The notes under the pieces: model-generated | The model's input: the letters and a program-made list of their open reading frames with translations, nothing else | The model's database searches: none | Told to the model about the DNA's origin: nothing | Position numbers and translations under genes: made by a program | Part shown: in pieces, positions 63,509-64,000 of the stretch | How positions within the stretch are numbered: the stretch's first letter is position 1 | Layout: each line of letters opens with the position of its first letter | Source: Liolophura sinensis | Lineage: Eukaryota > Mollusca > Polyplacophora > Chitonida > Chitonidae | Direction of reading: 5' to 3' | Length of the DNA stretch: 64,000 bases | Assembly: GCF_032854445.1 (NCBI RefSeq) | Contig: NC_088300.1 | Coordinates: 17,517,191-17,581,190 of the forward strand

Positions 63509-64000
63509 GTAAATACATTAATCAGGCCTTAATCTTCACGTGGGTGTGGCAGGGCATTTAGCCATTTTAAAGCCCTAAGCCTACTTTCAAAGGTGAAATA
63601 CAGATTTGATCTGTATTTGATCCAAAACAGCCCCAAAGGTACTGTACAGACAGCCCCAAAGGTACTGTTTTAGAGGCCATCAAAGATAATCTGTTTTACA
63701 TTTGGTGCTAAAATTCATATATTTCCAGTAAAATATCAAGTTATCTTCCAAAAAACAAACTTCTGAACAGCTTTCTAAGATCAGTAGAACTCCTAGAATG
63801 AGGCAAAATGAGTAAGTTTGTTGTGGATGAATTTTTATGGTAAATATACAGCTGTAATACATGCATTAGATTTGTTGACATTGCATAAGCAGATGTGCAT
63901 GTGTGATGGGTAGTTTATAAAATTATAACTTTGACAAATTCCTAATCAGACAGTGGATGCATTGGTAGTATATTAAGCCCAGTGCACACGAAGAATATTT
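63509..64000. other. TXNDC16-like intron 5, start
   Basis: Intronic up to the window edge. A short tandem ACAGCCCCAAAGGTACTGT duplication occurs near 63627-63668. Confidence 0.5.

Overview
This is a 64 kb piece of an animal nuclear genome. It is AT-rich, with GT-AG introns, microsatellites, minisatellites and tRNA-derived SINEs. The genes and the repeated SINE tail ending in ATAAATAAAT suggest a lophotrochozoan, most likely a mollusc. That assignment is an inference from pattern recognition; no species is claimed.

Gene 1 lies on the minus strand from about 54 kb down to 2.76 kb and fills most of the window. It is a myotonic-dystrophy-kinase-related Cdc42-binding kinase (MRCK, the CDC42BPA/CDC42BPB/Gek family). 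I could chain 42 coding exons with consistent phases and GT-AG junctions. The predicted protein is 1,726 aa with every exon included, or 1,695 aa without exon 38; human MRCKs are about 1,710-1,730 aa. Domain order is N-terminal cap, AGC kinase, AGC C-tail with hydrophobic motif, long coiled coil, C1 zinc finger, PH, CNH (citron homology), CRIB, and a Ser/Gly-rich tail. Intron 1 is 17.6 kb and carries most of the satellite arrays.

Gene 2 lies on the plus strand from 59,131 and runs off the right edge. It is the 5' part of a TXNDC16 (ERp90)-like gene: signal peptide plus the first thioredoxin-like region, five coding exons visible. The two genes are divergent, about 5.2 kb apart, with SINE fragments between them. 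They have no obvious shared pathway: one is a cytoplasmic Cdc42 effector kinase, the other an ER-lumen protein.

The most unusual observations are these. (1) The MRCK gene has two consecutive exons that each encode a full CRIB (Cdc42-binding) motif. The first is a phase-symmetric 93-nt cassette, so both single-CRIB and double-CRIB proteins are possible in frame. (2) In two separate introns (after exons 12 and 23) a 47-49 bp tandem array is built from the 3' end of the upstream exon plus its 5' splice site, giving runs of decoy splice donors. (3) A 16-copy minisatellite in intron 1 carries a poly-T tract followed by ACAG in nearly every copy on the gene's own strand, resembling a series of 3' splice sites. 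(4) A 280 bp higher-order repeat is built of five about 57 bp monomers. (5) Exon 30 has two in-frame splice donors 33 nt apart.

All exon boundaries were deduced by eye from reading frame, phase and family similarity; no alignment or transcript data were available.
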